Assembly (NCBI GenBank): GCA_037903355.1
Contig: JBAJFE010000005.1
Location: 4,526,001-4,590,000 of the forward strand
DNA from: Trichuris trichiura
Taxonomy: Eukaryota > Nematoda > Enoplea > Trichinellida > Trichuridae
DNA: 64,000 nt
Direction: 5' to 3'
In this document: in pieces, positions 10,716 through 21,308 of the stretch
Layout of the letters: every line of letters starts with the position of its first letter
How positions within the stretch are numbered: position 1 is the first letter of the stretch
Notes under the pieces: generated by a model
What the model saw: only the letters and a program-made list of their open reading frames with translations
What the model was told of the DNA's origin: nothing
Databases searched by the model: none
Made by a program: the position numbers and the translations under genes

Positions 10716-13700
10716 ATGGCCTTATCGAATTTCCGTCGTCGCTTTACAACCGCGATCAACTTACTTTATTGGTGCTTGTTGATCGTCCGCCTGAGCAAAG
10801 CCGAAGTATTCACCGCCATGGCCGACGTCGAAAATCTTATTCATACGGAACAAATGGTCGCCGACGTCATTGAACGTTACGTTGAAATGGACACCAAGCG
10901 GTTGGAACAGTTGAAAAAGTAAGTCGTTCACCTGGCAGCAATACGACAATTTTGCAATCCCAACCGGTGCGATCTGACATTTGTTGCCTCCTCGTTTGTA
11001 CATCGCGTAACGGAGTCACGTAGACTCCTTACTGTAAAAAGATTCTTGAGCTTTTTTTAGGCCGACAACCGGCTGACACAAAAGTTCTTAACGATCTTCC
11101 TTTTTTGTACAATCGCTAGCCTGAGGCGGGAAAACTAACACTAATAAGCTACAACGATCGAGGGCTCCTTTCTGCAAGGCGAAACGTCATTTAAACGGTG
11201 GGAAATTAACCCCAAAAACTGAGCGTGGCGTACTGTACATGTTCATTATTGGTGCGCAGGAACGTATATCGTTTGAAAATCTATTTGTTTGAAATTTTTG
11301 GCTTGCAGGCTCGCGAACGAGTACCGCGTCAGCAAAACCGCCGAACTTAGCCGCGGCTCGAATCATTTGTACAATCCGATCAACGCGTTTCGGTTTATTA
11401 AGAAGCTAACCGAGGAATGGAACTACGTCGAGTCGTTAATGAAAAGCGACAGTTCCGATAGTAAGCAAAGTTCTAAGCTGTGAAGTTTTGGGCCCGCTAG
11501 GTTTTTTTCAGCCTATTTACAAAATATAACGGCGATGCGCCAGTCTTCGGCAGCCAAATTTCCCACCGACGAAGACTTGACCGGAGCGGCCGTTGCTTTG
11601 TTGCGTCTTCAGGATGTGTACAAGTTGGACACGCACGAATTGTCGCAAGGGAAAATCGAGGGCATTCCTAATGTTGACGAATTCACTGGTGACGTGGCAG
11701 ACGGAGGTTATTTTTTTTAAAAGAAAATTAGCATAAATTGTTGTAGCCGGCGAGTGCTTCGAATTGGGCAGAGTTGCGTACAACAACAAAGACTACTATC
11801 ATGTCATACTGTGGATGCAAGAGGCAATGAACCGATACGAGCATGAGGATCCGCCGACGGTCGATCTGTCGGATATTTTGGAATATCTCGCCTTTGGTTT
11901 GTACCAGCAAGGCAATGTGAAAAGGGCGCTTCAACTTACCAAACGTTTGTACAATCGCCAACCGGATCACCCGCGGGCAAAAGGTAACATCAAATACTAC
12001 GAAGATATGTTGGTCAAAGATGGCATACATCGATCGAGCGATTTCAATTTGCCGCCCGTCGTGAATCCTCGACCCGCCGATCACGCTTTGCCCGAACGAA
12101 GCGACTTTGAAGCGCTTTGCAGAGGCGAATATTTGTTGGTAAGTGTTTATGCAAATTTTTGTTCAATTTGAATTTTCAAAAATGTACCTGCGCATCAACT
12201 TGTTTTGCCGCCGCTTAGACGGAGAAGCAGCGGTCCACCTTTTACTGCTACTACAAGCGAGACAAAGCATACTTGAAATTGGCGCCCATCAAAGCGGAAA
12301 TAGTTCATCGTAAGCCGATGATACTGCTATTTCGTGACGTCATTAGCGATCGAGAAATCGACGTGTTGAAGACGTTGGCTTATCCAAAGGTAGGCGCCCT
12401 GTTGAATGTGTCTAATGGGTGACGTGCGGGTAGGTTCGGCGGCGGTATGCTTATTGGTCTTTCAGCTTGCTCGCGCTACGGTGCAGAATGCGCAAACTGG
12501 CCTGCTAGAGACCGCTACTTACAGGATAAGCAAAAGGTGCAAATTTTTCCTTTGCTTTTTTTTCCCTTAAAAAGTAGTAAACTCGCTCAGCTGCTCCCGC
12601 GCCGGCCCGTTAAAAATACGCAAATTTAATATTTTAACGTTGGCTCTTTCAGCTATGCTGTTTTCTAGTTGCGAAGAGCGACCGTACACAACAAGGAAAC
12701 GGGCCAGCTGGAGTTTGCTAACTATCGTATTAGTAAAAGGTCTCTGAACCTTATTTTCATTACTTTCGTTACAGTAACAGTTTGAATTTTTAAATATAAA
12801 CGATTTTCAAGTACGCTCCTCCGCATCTAATGCTTTTCGTCCTACTCATTTTGCCTTTTAAAGTATTCGCGTCACCTTGTCGTGTATTTAGCGCGTGGCT
12901 GAAGGATGCCGATCATCCGGTCGTTGCAGAGGTTGTTAGAAGAATAGGCGACATGACAAATTTGAATATGGAGACGGCCGAAGAGTTGCAGGTCTGTTGT
13001 TCATTGCAAAGCGTATTGTTTCGTTCGGCTGTCGGTAAAATCATTAATCAAATTTGTTGAATGATTTTTTCAGATAGCCAATTACGGGCTTGGCGGCCAC
13101 TACGATCCGCACTTTGATCATGCCAGGGTAAGCCTACGTGCCATCGATGGTTCTCGGCTGTTGATTAATTAATATTTTTTAATGGGTTGGTCACCCCACA
13201 GAAGAGAGGGAAAGCAGCGTGAACATTGATGGCACGAAATTCGCTCCTTTATTCTTTATACTTTAGATAGCCAATTACGGACTCGCAGGTCATTACGACC
13301 CTCATTTCGATATGTCATTGGTAAGCAGTATCTCTTTGAGCTCGTTACAGACCGCTGGTTAACTAAGCGAAATTTTAAAATGCGTAATTTTTACGTTCAT
13401 TTATATTGACCAGCGGTTATTCATAAAATGGGCTCAATGGAATACTGCTTATTGTCACGCTGCTGATCTTTGTTGTTTTTGTAGCGCAACGAATCCAATC
13501 CTTACAAACACGGAGAGGGAAATCGTATTGCCACCGTTCTTCTCTATGTAAGTTTACTATTGCATTTGTAAAGCGCTTTTGCCTTTGCAGAAGGAAGAGG
13601 TGAATGCTTTCAAGAGCCTTAATACAGGGAATCGGATCGCAACTTTGATGTTTTATGTATGTACTTTGTGCGTTTGCATGTTCACTGCCACTTTCTGTCA

Positions 13701-14079
13701 GTATCGCATGCGTAAAGCACCATTTACTTTTGTTTCTTTTTTTGAAGTTATCTCTTCGCATAATTAATTTCCATTTAAGATATCTCAACCGGAAGCAGGT
13801 GGAGCCACAGTCTTTACAGAGCTGAAAATAGGCGTCTCTCCGACAAAGGTAAAAATAGTTGAAAAGCCAGTTTGTTTACGAGGGAAAAAAATTTGCATAC
13901 TGCAGAGAGACGCCGTCTTTTGGCATAATTTATTGAGGAACGGCGAAGGCGACGTGAGGACAAGACACGCGGCTTGTCCAGTTTTGGCGGGCGTTAAATG
14001 GGTAGCCAACAAGTGGATACACGAACGCGGACAAGAATTTTACCGCCCTTGCGCTCTTACCGAAAATTACTACGAATAA
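10716..14079 (+). CDS. Prolyl 4-hydroxylase alpha subunit with three duplicated exon pairs (downstream paralogue)
   Basis: This is a second collagen prolyl 4-hydroxylase alpha subunit, also expected in the ER lumen. The start at 10716 gives a signal peptide (hydrophobic YWCLLIV, cleavage near SKA/EVF). Constant exons: 10716-10918, 11309-11460, 11512-11688, 11747-12138, 12219-12389, 12892-12991, 13780-13848 and 13906-14079. Alternative exons: 12466-12536 or 12669-12739; 13074-13127 or 13267-13320; 13485-13547 or 13591-13656. The N-domain and TPR region are spread over exons 2-4, where the upstream paralogue has a single exon. Both versions of the second pair keep HYDPHFD with the iron His and Asp. 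The last exon keeps RHAACPVL (iron His) and GVKWVANKW (2-oxoglutarate Lys). All combinations of one exon per pair stay in frame, so up to eight isoforms are possible. All splice sites are GT-AG. Confidence 0.93.
12466..12739 (+). other. Duplicated exon pair 1 (71/71 bp) of the downstream P4H gene
   Basis: Exons 12466-12536 and 12669-12739 are both exactly 71 bp, start in phase 0 and end in phase 2. They encode LARATVQNAQTG... and LRRATVHNKETG..., both ending YRISK. Because 71 is not a multiple of 3, using both or neither breaks the frame, so they must be mutually exclusive in any functional mRNA. The position matches the alternatively spliced pair known in vertebrate P4HA1. Confidence 0.9.
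13074..13320 (+). other. Duplicated exon pair 2 (54/54 bp) carrying iron ligands
   Basis: Exons 13074-13127 and 13267-13320 each encode 18 residues. They read IANYGLGGHYDPHFDHAR and IANYGLAGHYDPHFDMSL. Both keep the HxD iron-binding pair. The upstream paralogue has only one copy of this exon (8095-8148). Confidence 0.9.
13485..13656 (+). other. Duplicated exon pair 3 (63/66 bp) of the downstream P4H gene
   Basis: Exons 13485-13547 (63 bp) and 13591-13656 (66 bp) encode RNESNPYKHGEGNRIATVLLY and KEEVNAFKSLNTGNRIATLMFY respectively, given here only as alternative versions of one segment. Both are phase 0 and are separated by only 43 bp. The same 63/66 arrangement occurs in the upstream paralogue, so the duplication predates the gene duplication or has been homogenised. 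Confidence 0.88.
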
Positions 14080-14370
14080 TCAAAGCAGCACCCGCTGCAC
14101 TACTGCCATTGAAGAGCAGAAAAAAAATTAGCATATCACACTGTCCGCGCCTAACGCCAACTTTTGCACTTTTTGTTTTTTTTTACAGTCCACAGCACGC
14201 TTGTGGCCAATTGTTTTTTTTTCTCTCTCTCTCTACTTAAGATGTTATTAGGCTGTTCTGTTTGTTCTTCCCTCTGACCTGCCGCTATTTTTTTCTTCAC
14301 GCATTGCCTACTTCGCAGTAAACGCTACAACTCAATTACAATTCACTGAATGTACATATTACTGCTTCGT

Positions 14371-17199
14371 TCACTGAGAAGACGTACCGCACATTGAGCT
14401 ACCACTTTCGTCCAGAAGATCAATGGAGTCAATACCGAATGCGGCGTTACCCGATCTGCTCACTTGCGGATGATGAGCAACAATGTATATCTGAATGAAA
14501 AGAAAAGTCCATTGATCAAAAATGGAATCGTACATAATTGGAGAATGAACGAGAACCTTTGTATCCTGCGGACTCAACGTTTCCATAATGTCCGCGCCGG
14601 TGGTTGGATCGTCAAGGGTCAACGACGGACCGGCGACCAAATGACAATTGCTTTGCTGCAGATTTCCGTCGAATCTATTTCGACAGACGTACAACTCGGA
14701 ACCCCACGTGCTACGTTTCACGTGCATACGAAGAACTCGCGATTGGCTAAGCGAAAATTGTTCCGATTCAATAAACGCCGTTGGCTGATGAGCCTTGTGA
14801 ATCAACGCGGCCAAAAAGTAGGTACCTTCAAGGAGAAAAAGAAAAAAAATCACTACTCCGTCGCCTACGGTAAGCAAACTTCTTTCAATTACATTCATTT
14901 TTTGAAAAAAAATCGCCGCAAAAGCTTTTGTTTACGCTAGCTACAGTAGGATAAATGATTGTTAAGCTACACAAGTTTTCAAATTTGTTACAGTACGACC
15001 TCTAGCCGAAAACAAACGAATTGGCGCTTACCTGTTGGTCGTATTCTAACATTGTTGGCAGCTCCAACCGGATAGGAGACAGTTTCGAATTGTTGGCCGT
15101 CAACAACGCTATTGGACAATATCCAATTGCACGCGTGGCCGCCTGAAAAAGTGCAACGCCTAAACAAGGTATGAACAACGAATATGCAAAAAAATATTTA
15201 CTGGAGAAAGTGCACGACAATGCTTTGCACGCTCGTTCGCCAATTACTTGTCCGCTGCAAACGTCGGCCGTATATTCGATGTCGTCAACTGCCATCGAGT
15301 CACTTCTGGCGCCAGTGCCTATTCCAATGATTGCCAACTTAAGCAGACGAAGAAGAAATTGTTATTTTTTTTAAAAAAATACGCTCAAAAAGCTTTCAAC
15401 CTCGTACGGTTCGTTGATTGGTCCGGGAATAGTCACCGAAGAACGATAGGCCGAAGCGACGTCATCGGCGCAGAAGATTTCTTCCAAAGTGCCCACTCGA
15501 AGCGCGCATACTTTGAAAGCGGACAAACCGCTTTTCCATCGCCTTAAAAGGCATTTCCATCATACGCCCACTGCCCAAAAAAGGAGATGACGACGAAGGA
15601 AACTTGCTTGAATCGAAGTTGACCCGTTCCGCGTTGACAATAGAACGCCGGACTGACAAGGTATCCTCTGCCGGCTTGGCTTGTTTGTTCCTTATTTATC
15701 ATTGCAAAAGCTCCCTCTAAAATCGCGACGCCAAAGAGAAAAATGATTGGCTGACGAGTTCGAAGCTCTCACGAGGTGGCGTATCCGGCGTCATCTGATC
15801 CCATCGTTCGTTACGAGGCAAAGAGGCGACCAATTGCCAATCGTATTGGTCATTGCCAATGTTGTACCATCGGCATACGTTTTCAAAATCGCAATTCGCT
15901 TCCGAAGCCGACGTAGCGAATTGACGAGGCGTTGGAGCCATAGCGACGTCTTGACGTTGCACGCTTCCGGGCGGACATACTTCCGCTTTATATTGAATAT
16001 CATCGACGGCGGCAAAGCCTTCCCGCGCTTGGTCCGAATACGTTTGAATGGCTAACTGATCAAATGACAACAACAACAACATTGCCGCGCGTCGACATTT
16101 ATGCAAATGAGATCTCACTTGAAAAGGTTGATCAATAGGCGGTATGTCGACTAGACAATATGTGCCTCGTTGCTCCCTGAACGTACAAGTCTTCGGGTTC
16201 ACTTCGGCAATTTTGGTCAACGGAATTTGAGACGCCGCAACGGCCATTACCGCAAGCGTTGCCTTGCCGTATATCCAATAACTACAAATCAATCAATGTC
16301 TCTTCAATTGGCGGCGGCGGCAAAAAAACAAACGTGTTCAAACCGCTTCGATACTCTTTTTTGCCTATCAATCAATGAACGTTGCTCTACGCTAACTAAA
16401 ACTAAGCTACGTGGGCGTCTCTATCTCCCGTATGCAAATGAGGTTGGATTCAAAAAAACAAGACTCGATGAACTCGTTTCTACTTTTTGCCGGAGCAAAA
16501 ACCGTTTGGAACGAAGGCCCAATTTAAGTATTATTCGAAAGGTTAAGGTCACTTACGTGAAGGACAATTTTCCCGGACCAATTTGGCATCGTATTGGACT
16601 GCTTATCCATACGGCCGTTGCCTGTTGACCGCCTTTGTTTTCCGAACCGGCAATGATCAAATGATTTCCTTTGCAATGAAAAAAAGAAGGGGCGTCGGAA
16701 ATTTATTGAAAAAAAGACGACGAAGCGTCGAAAATGGATACCTTGCGGGGGCGTATAGGCTGGACGAATAACGGCCGGCCATCGTTTCGCGTCCTGCTTA
16801 ACCATACGGTACCAATCGTTGTCGTCTCCGTGACCATTTTCAACATTTCTCCAACGACAACTTTCAATATGTTCAAAATCGCAATTCAAATCGGACGATT
16901 GCGTAATGTACTCTTCGCTGTAGCCTGCAAAATATCCAATAGCGATGGATGGAGCAGAGATAATCGATTTTTTCTACCGGTCGAATCCAAACGAGCACCC
17001 GATGGTACAAGTCCCAAATATCGACGAAGTTTTTCGGCTGCGGCTTTGGCGCCGGGCGAACAACAATCAACTGAAAAGAAAAAAAACATATCTTTGCTCT
17101 GTCTACTATCGAGTGGCCAAACAACGTTACGTACATACCTTGGAAAACGACGAGCGCCAAAAAGAAAAGCGGAAGGACGATCGCCGATGCTCTGCGCAT
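14371..17199 (-). CDS. Secreted multi-MAM-domain protein
   Basis: Transcription runs leftward. The ATG at 17199 opens a clear signal peptide (MRRASAIVLPLFFLALVVFQ), then a Cys-containing N-terminal segment starting VDCCSPGAKAA. MAM-like repeats follow. Repeat 1 starts at LNCDFEHIESCRWRN (near 16890) and ends FAAVDDIQYKAEVC (near 16010). Repeat 2 starts NCDFENVCRWYN (near 15893) and ends MAVDDIEYTADVC (near 15290). A third Cys-containing segment (15160-15030, CTFSGGHACNW) and a MAM-like C-terminal half (STWGSELYVCRN, 14371-14850) follow; the end is SMCGTSSQ and a stop at 14371. MAM domains mediate adhesion or oligomerisation outside the cell. No transmembrane segment is visible near the C-terminus, so the protein is probably secreted. 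Exact internal exon borders are not all resolved. Confidence 0.82.
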
Positions 17200-17665
17200 G
17201 ACCGAAAAGAAAGGAGCGCGTCGACAACAATTTACAAAACCAAATTTAGTTTATATACAAAATAGCTGCAAAGAAACCGGTTTCTCTCGAGGCGTCAACG
17301 ATATCGGCGCTGATTTGCCCAATAATCGTTGACGACCCAAAAAATCTTATTGCTACATGCTTAAAGGGTGAAATCGTTAAATGGCGAACACTTCATTGCC
17401 GCCTGAGTCGATGATGCTCCCAAGGCGACCAAGTCAGCAGCGCCCCCACCAATTCTTCGTCGTCGTGTCGTTGCCTGCCCTTAACGGGGGTGCGTCCTGT
17501 TTTGTGGCCGAATTTCCTATTGAGAACGCCAAAGCATAAATGTCTCATGTACAATGACCAGTTATTCGTCAAATTTACTATGAATACCTCTTCTTTCTTT
17601 AAGGAAAAAGAAAAGACAAACAGAAGACCATCGACGGCAACCAATCCAATCGACGGACGCGCCAT

Positions 17666-20600
17666 TCAACATTTGCTATTGGACAACGCAATACTAACTG
17701 AGTTCGTATTCGCTTTCTGCTGCTGTTCACCTTCGTTATTGTTGTCCTCCTCGTCATCGTCGTCGCTACTTACGGGTATATGATTTTGCCTTAATTGTTT
17801 TTTCAATTCTTTTATCTTCTGATCTTGGTCACTTAACAATTCCAATAACAATTCATGCTCGCCGGACAATGCCGCGTAATCGGTAACGTTCGTTTGACCC
17901 ACCGGTTTTGCCGCCGCCGCCGCTGCTGCTGTCGACGAGGGCGACACCTTCAATTCGTTAAGTTGCAACGAACAAGTGACGTCATCAAGACGTAATTTCA
18001 ACTGGGCATTTTCGGCAGCCAATCGAGCCAACTCTTGCGACTGCTGTTCGTACATTTGCCAACCAAAACTCAATTGAGCATTCAACTCTTGGATATGAGC
18101 CTGCATAGGGTCAATGGCGCCATTTTGGCCACCGCCGGCAGAGGCGGCTGCAACGTACGCCTGCCATGCTTGGCATTGCTGCTGGAAATGACTGGATTCG
18201 GCTTCGCGTTGTTGAAGCAGCGTTTGCAGACTTTGCAGCTGACACCTTAAGGAGGTGAGCTCTCCCAACGCGTCCAACTGTTGCTGGGTGACTTTTCTGT
18301 TGCAAACCTCTTCCAACTGTTGCAACCTTTGCATCAGACGATCGTCATTGGCTGAGGTGGACGTGGCGCCCTTTTCGAGCTCCTCAATTTTCAGCCTTAG
18401 CCTTTTGGTCTCCTCGTCTTGCTGCTTTATCAATCGCTTGTACTCGTCGACTATATGATTATGCATATCGGCTTGACCGGGAGGTAAACCATTGATTAGA
18501 GCTGTCGAGCCGGCAACGCAATGGCATAACGACCCTTCGAGGGCGCGAAAAAGTTTGCAAAATTCGTGGTCGAAAATCAAATCGTCAGCCGAATGGGCTC
18601 GAATATATGGTCTTCTAGCGGCGCCGGCAAACGCTTCCGACTTGGAGATGAACTCGAGCTTTTCGACGAAACGTTCTTTGCCCAACTGACCGCCGACCAA
18701 GTCGATGAGCGTTTTCTTGTCGTACTTTTTTGACGAATCGTCATTGTACAATACGCAGAGACCGAGAAGAAAAGCGGACATGCCTTGAAGGAGACTTTCG
18801 CCGTCGTCCGCTTCGTGAGCTCGTACAACTCCGAGCAGCTGAAAATAGCAAAGAAACAAAACAACACCCATTCATCAAAATTGATTAATGAACAAGTCGA
18901 CAACTTACGTACGGTACAACCGAGTCGTTCTGCAAAGCGTGGCCAACCGCCAAAGGACAATGGGAAAGCCAAACCGCAAGCAGCATCATCAACGCTACGC
19001 GAATCTGAAAATCGTTTGTATGCAACAGCGTGGTGACCACTTGTTGCATAAGACTCATTGGAGCCTCATTGGCTGACTTGGCCAACTTGACGTAAAGCAG
19101 CCGCTCCTGTTGGCTTGTCGAATTGACCAAACAATGCAATAGGGTGCAGCTGCAAAGCCATACTTGCAATGGATCGACGCTGACCAAACCTGTGCATATT
19201 AAATGACCGGCGGTCAGTTCGACTGCTGAAGAAGCAAGCGATACTTTTGAATATGCAAATAAGCAAAAAATAGATGGCGTTACTTTCGGATGTTGTTGGG
19301 AGCAGCGTCTCAACAAGGCTGTGCTTGCCTCTTTCGTTCTTGTACAAATAACATTGAACGCAATAGAGGGCGGCGACGCGAAGGACGAACACTTGACTCT
19401 TACTGGTCATGGAAATAAGCAATATAAGAACAATGGGTCTCGGAGGGGACGACGGCGCAACGATCGACTCGAAAAAGTCTTGATTGCTTTGATTTCCTCG
19501 AATAGTTTCCGCCACGCTTACAATCACGTTGCTTAGAACGTCGGCTGTTATGGAACTGGACATAAGCAATTGGCAAAGTTCGGCCAGCAAACCGCAATCC
19601 CGAATCGCCTTTTGGCAACTGGCTATCAATTCGCCCGAATTGGAAGGCGACACGAGGGCGCGAATTATCTGAAAGGGTTTTTTCCTTTTTGGAAAAGCTA
19701 ACTTTTTAAAAAAATCATCTTCGAACCGACCAACAACAATTGATTGACCGTCGAACACAATAGGGGAGTCCATTGCTCTTCGTTTTTGCCCGAAGAGGCG
19801 ACGTCGTCTTCGGGATTGACGAAGAGAAGAAGCAGCGTACGCAAATGTTGTATGAGCGAGTTTTCGCGAAACAGCTGGATGTTGCTTGGATTGCCGTTCA
19901 GCAGTTGAAGAATTAAGTACAAACAATCCTCGGAAATTACGCCTAAGGCAAAAGACGCCGACAAGGAGAAGGGCATACAAAAGCAAGAAAGCTTACTAGT
20001 CGCTTCGTCGGATATAATGTTGAGGAGACGCTCGAAACCGCTGTGAAAAGCGACTATTTTTTGAATACTCGCATTTCCGTCCGTCAGTTCGCACAGAAGA
20101 AGAACTGCGTCATTTCTGATCACTTCCTGCACGTCTTGAAGGAGGTCAACCAATTTTGGAATGGACGCGTGATTTTCCAACAGAATATCCTGGATTGCTT
20201 TCGGCTTTCGACCCAGCAAGAAGGTTAGCAAACGAACCGCCTGGACGCGCACCGGAAACTCGACGCTCTAGTGGATAAATGGTTGGTAAAAAACACTTAG
20301 CGAAACAAAGAAAAAAAATTTACGCCTGTGAGCTTTAGCAAAATCGTTATGCTATCCGATTCTTCCAGAAATATAGAAGTAAGGCGTTCCATCTCTTCTT
20401 GGTTGTCCGGTTGGCCTTCGGTGTTGCCAATACCATCGCCGTCCTCGTAGCCGGTGAATATATTCTTCAGCGTTTCCAAAGCCAACGTTTGACAGTCCAC
20501 TTCAACATTGTAGCTCGGTTGTGATCTGCAGGTACAAATAATTTGAATTTTTAAGCCTACAGTAAACCGACGCGCTGGGCATTACGAGCAAAACGTAGCG

Positions 20601-20997
20601 ACAAAGCTTCGAATTCGGATGGAAAACAAAAATCGGCTAGCAGATTTGCGCTTGAATGCCAAGCATGCGCGCATACAATGGGAAATTTAAAAAATGCTTA
20701 CAAACTGGAACGCAGAATTCGCACCAGCGCGCTCATAGCGTGATCGCCGACTTCGCGCCTGAAGCGCTTGGAAAGTGAACGCAAAGCGCGCAACGCATCG
20801 CGACGATCGTCGGCAAGGGAAGCCGTAAGCAATCGGTTTACCAAACGACTTATCTAAAAGCAAAGTTGTTCGTCAGCGCTTGCAAGCCAGTAAAAGCAAA
20901 AAAAAGAACTTACAGTTTCAATAAGATCGGTTTGATCTTCCGAAGGCGCTCCCTCGCTGCCGACTATTGTCTTCAAACCGGAGCGAAGGAAGTTCAT
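17666..20997 (-). CDS. uso1: General vesicular transport factor p115 (USO1 homologue)
   Basis: The ATG at 20997 gives MNFLRSGLKTIV, matching the conserved p115 N-terminus, with DDRRDALRALRSLSKRFR soon after. Exons then code for the armadillo-repeat head (VIRNDAVLLLCELT, NASIQKIVAFHSGFERLLNIIS, NPPRPIVLILLISM-like and VSLMQQVVTTLLHTN segments). The long last exon (to 17666) continues with GKERFVEKLEFISKSEAF, DHEFCKLFRALEG and a glutamine-rich coiled coil. It ends with LLSDQDQKIKELKKQL and an acidic tail (SSDDDDEEDNNNEGE). The acidic tail after a short conserved segment is the p115 hallmark, which binds GM130 and giantin in vertebrates. The protein tethers ER-to-Golgi and COPI vesicles on Golgi membranes. 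About 310 bp separates this start from the divergent M3-like gene. Confidence 0.92.
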
Positions 20998-21308
20998 TTT
21001 GACCAACGACGCTTGTTGCGCTGCGAGTCTTTTGCAAAGTGGTTTTGGAAAAGGTTTTAGCGGTGAAAAGGGCCTAAGTCGACGAGATGGTAAACCAGCA
21101 AGGCGGAACGCACCTGATCAAACACCTCCACCCGACTATCATACGCAATATGGTTTGCAGGTTAATGACACCGTAATCTACAGACTGTAAACTATTAACA
21201 GGTACTGTTAGGGGGCTATTTTCTTTGTAGAAAAAGGAATTGCCCTTTGAAGGCCGGTGATTCAAACGGTAAGTTGTGTTGGCTGGACTTCGGCGCCGTA
21301 AGTTCAGG

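Noticed and set aside
14464..14940. 158-residue forward open frame
   Set aside because: It is antisense to the last exons of the MAM-domain gene, which encode recognisable MAM strands.
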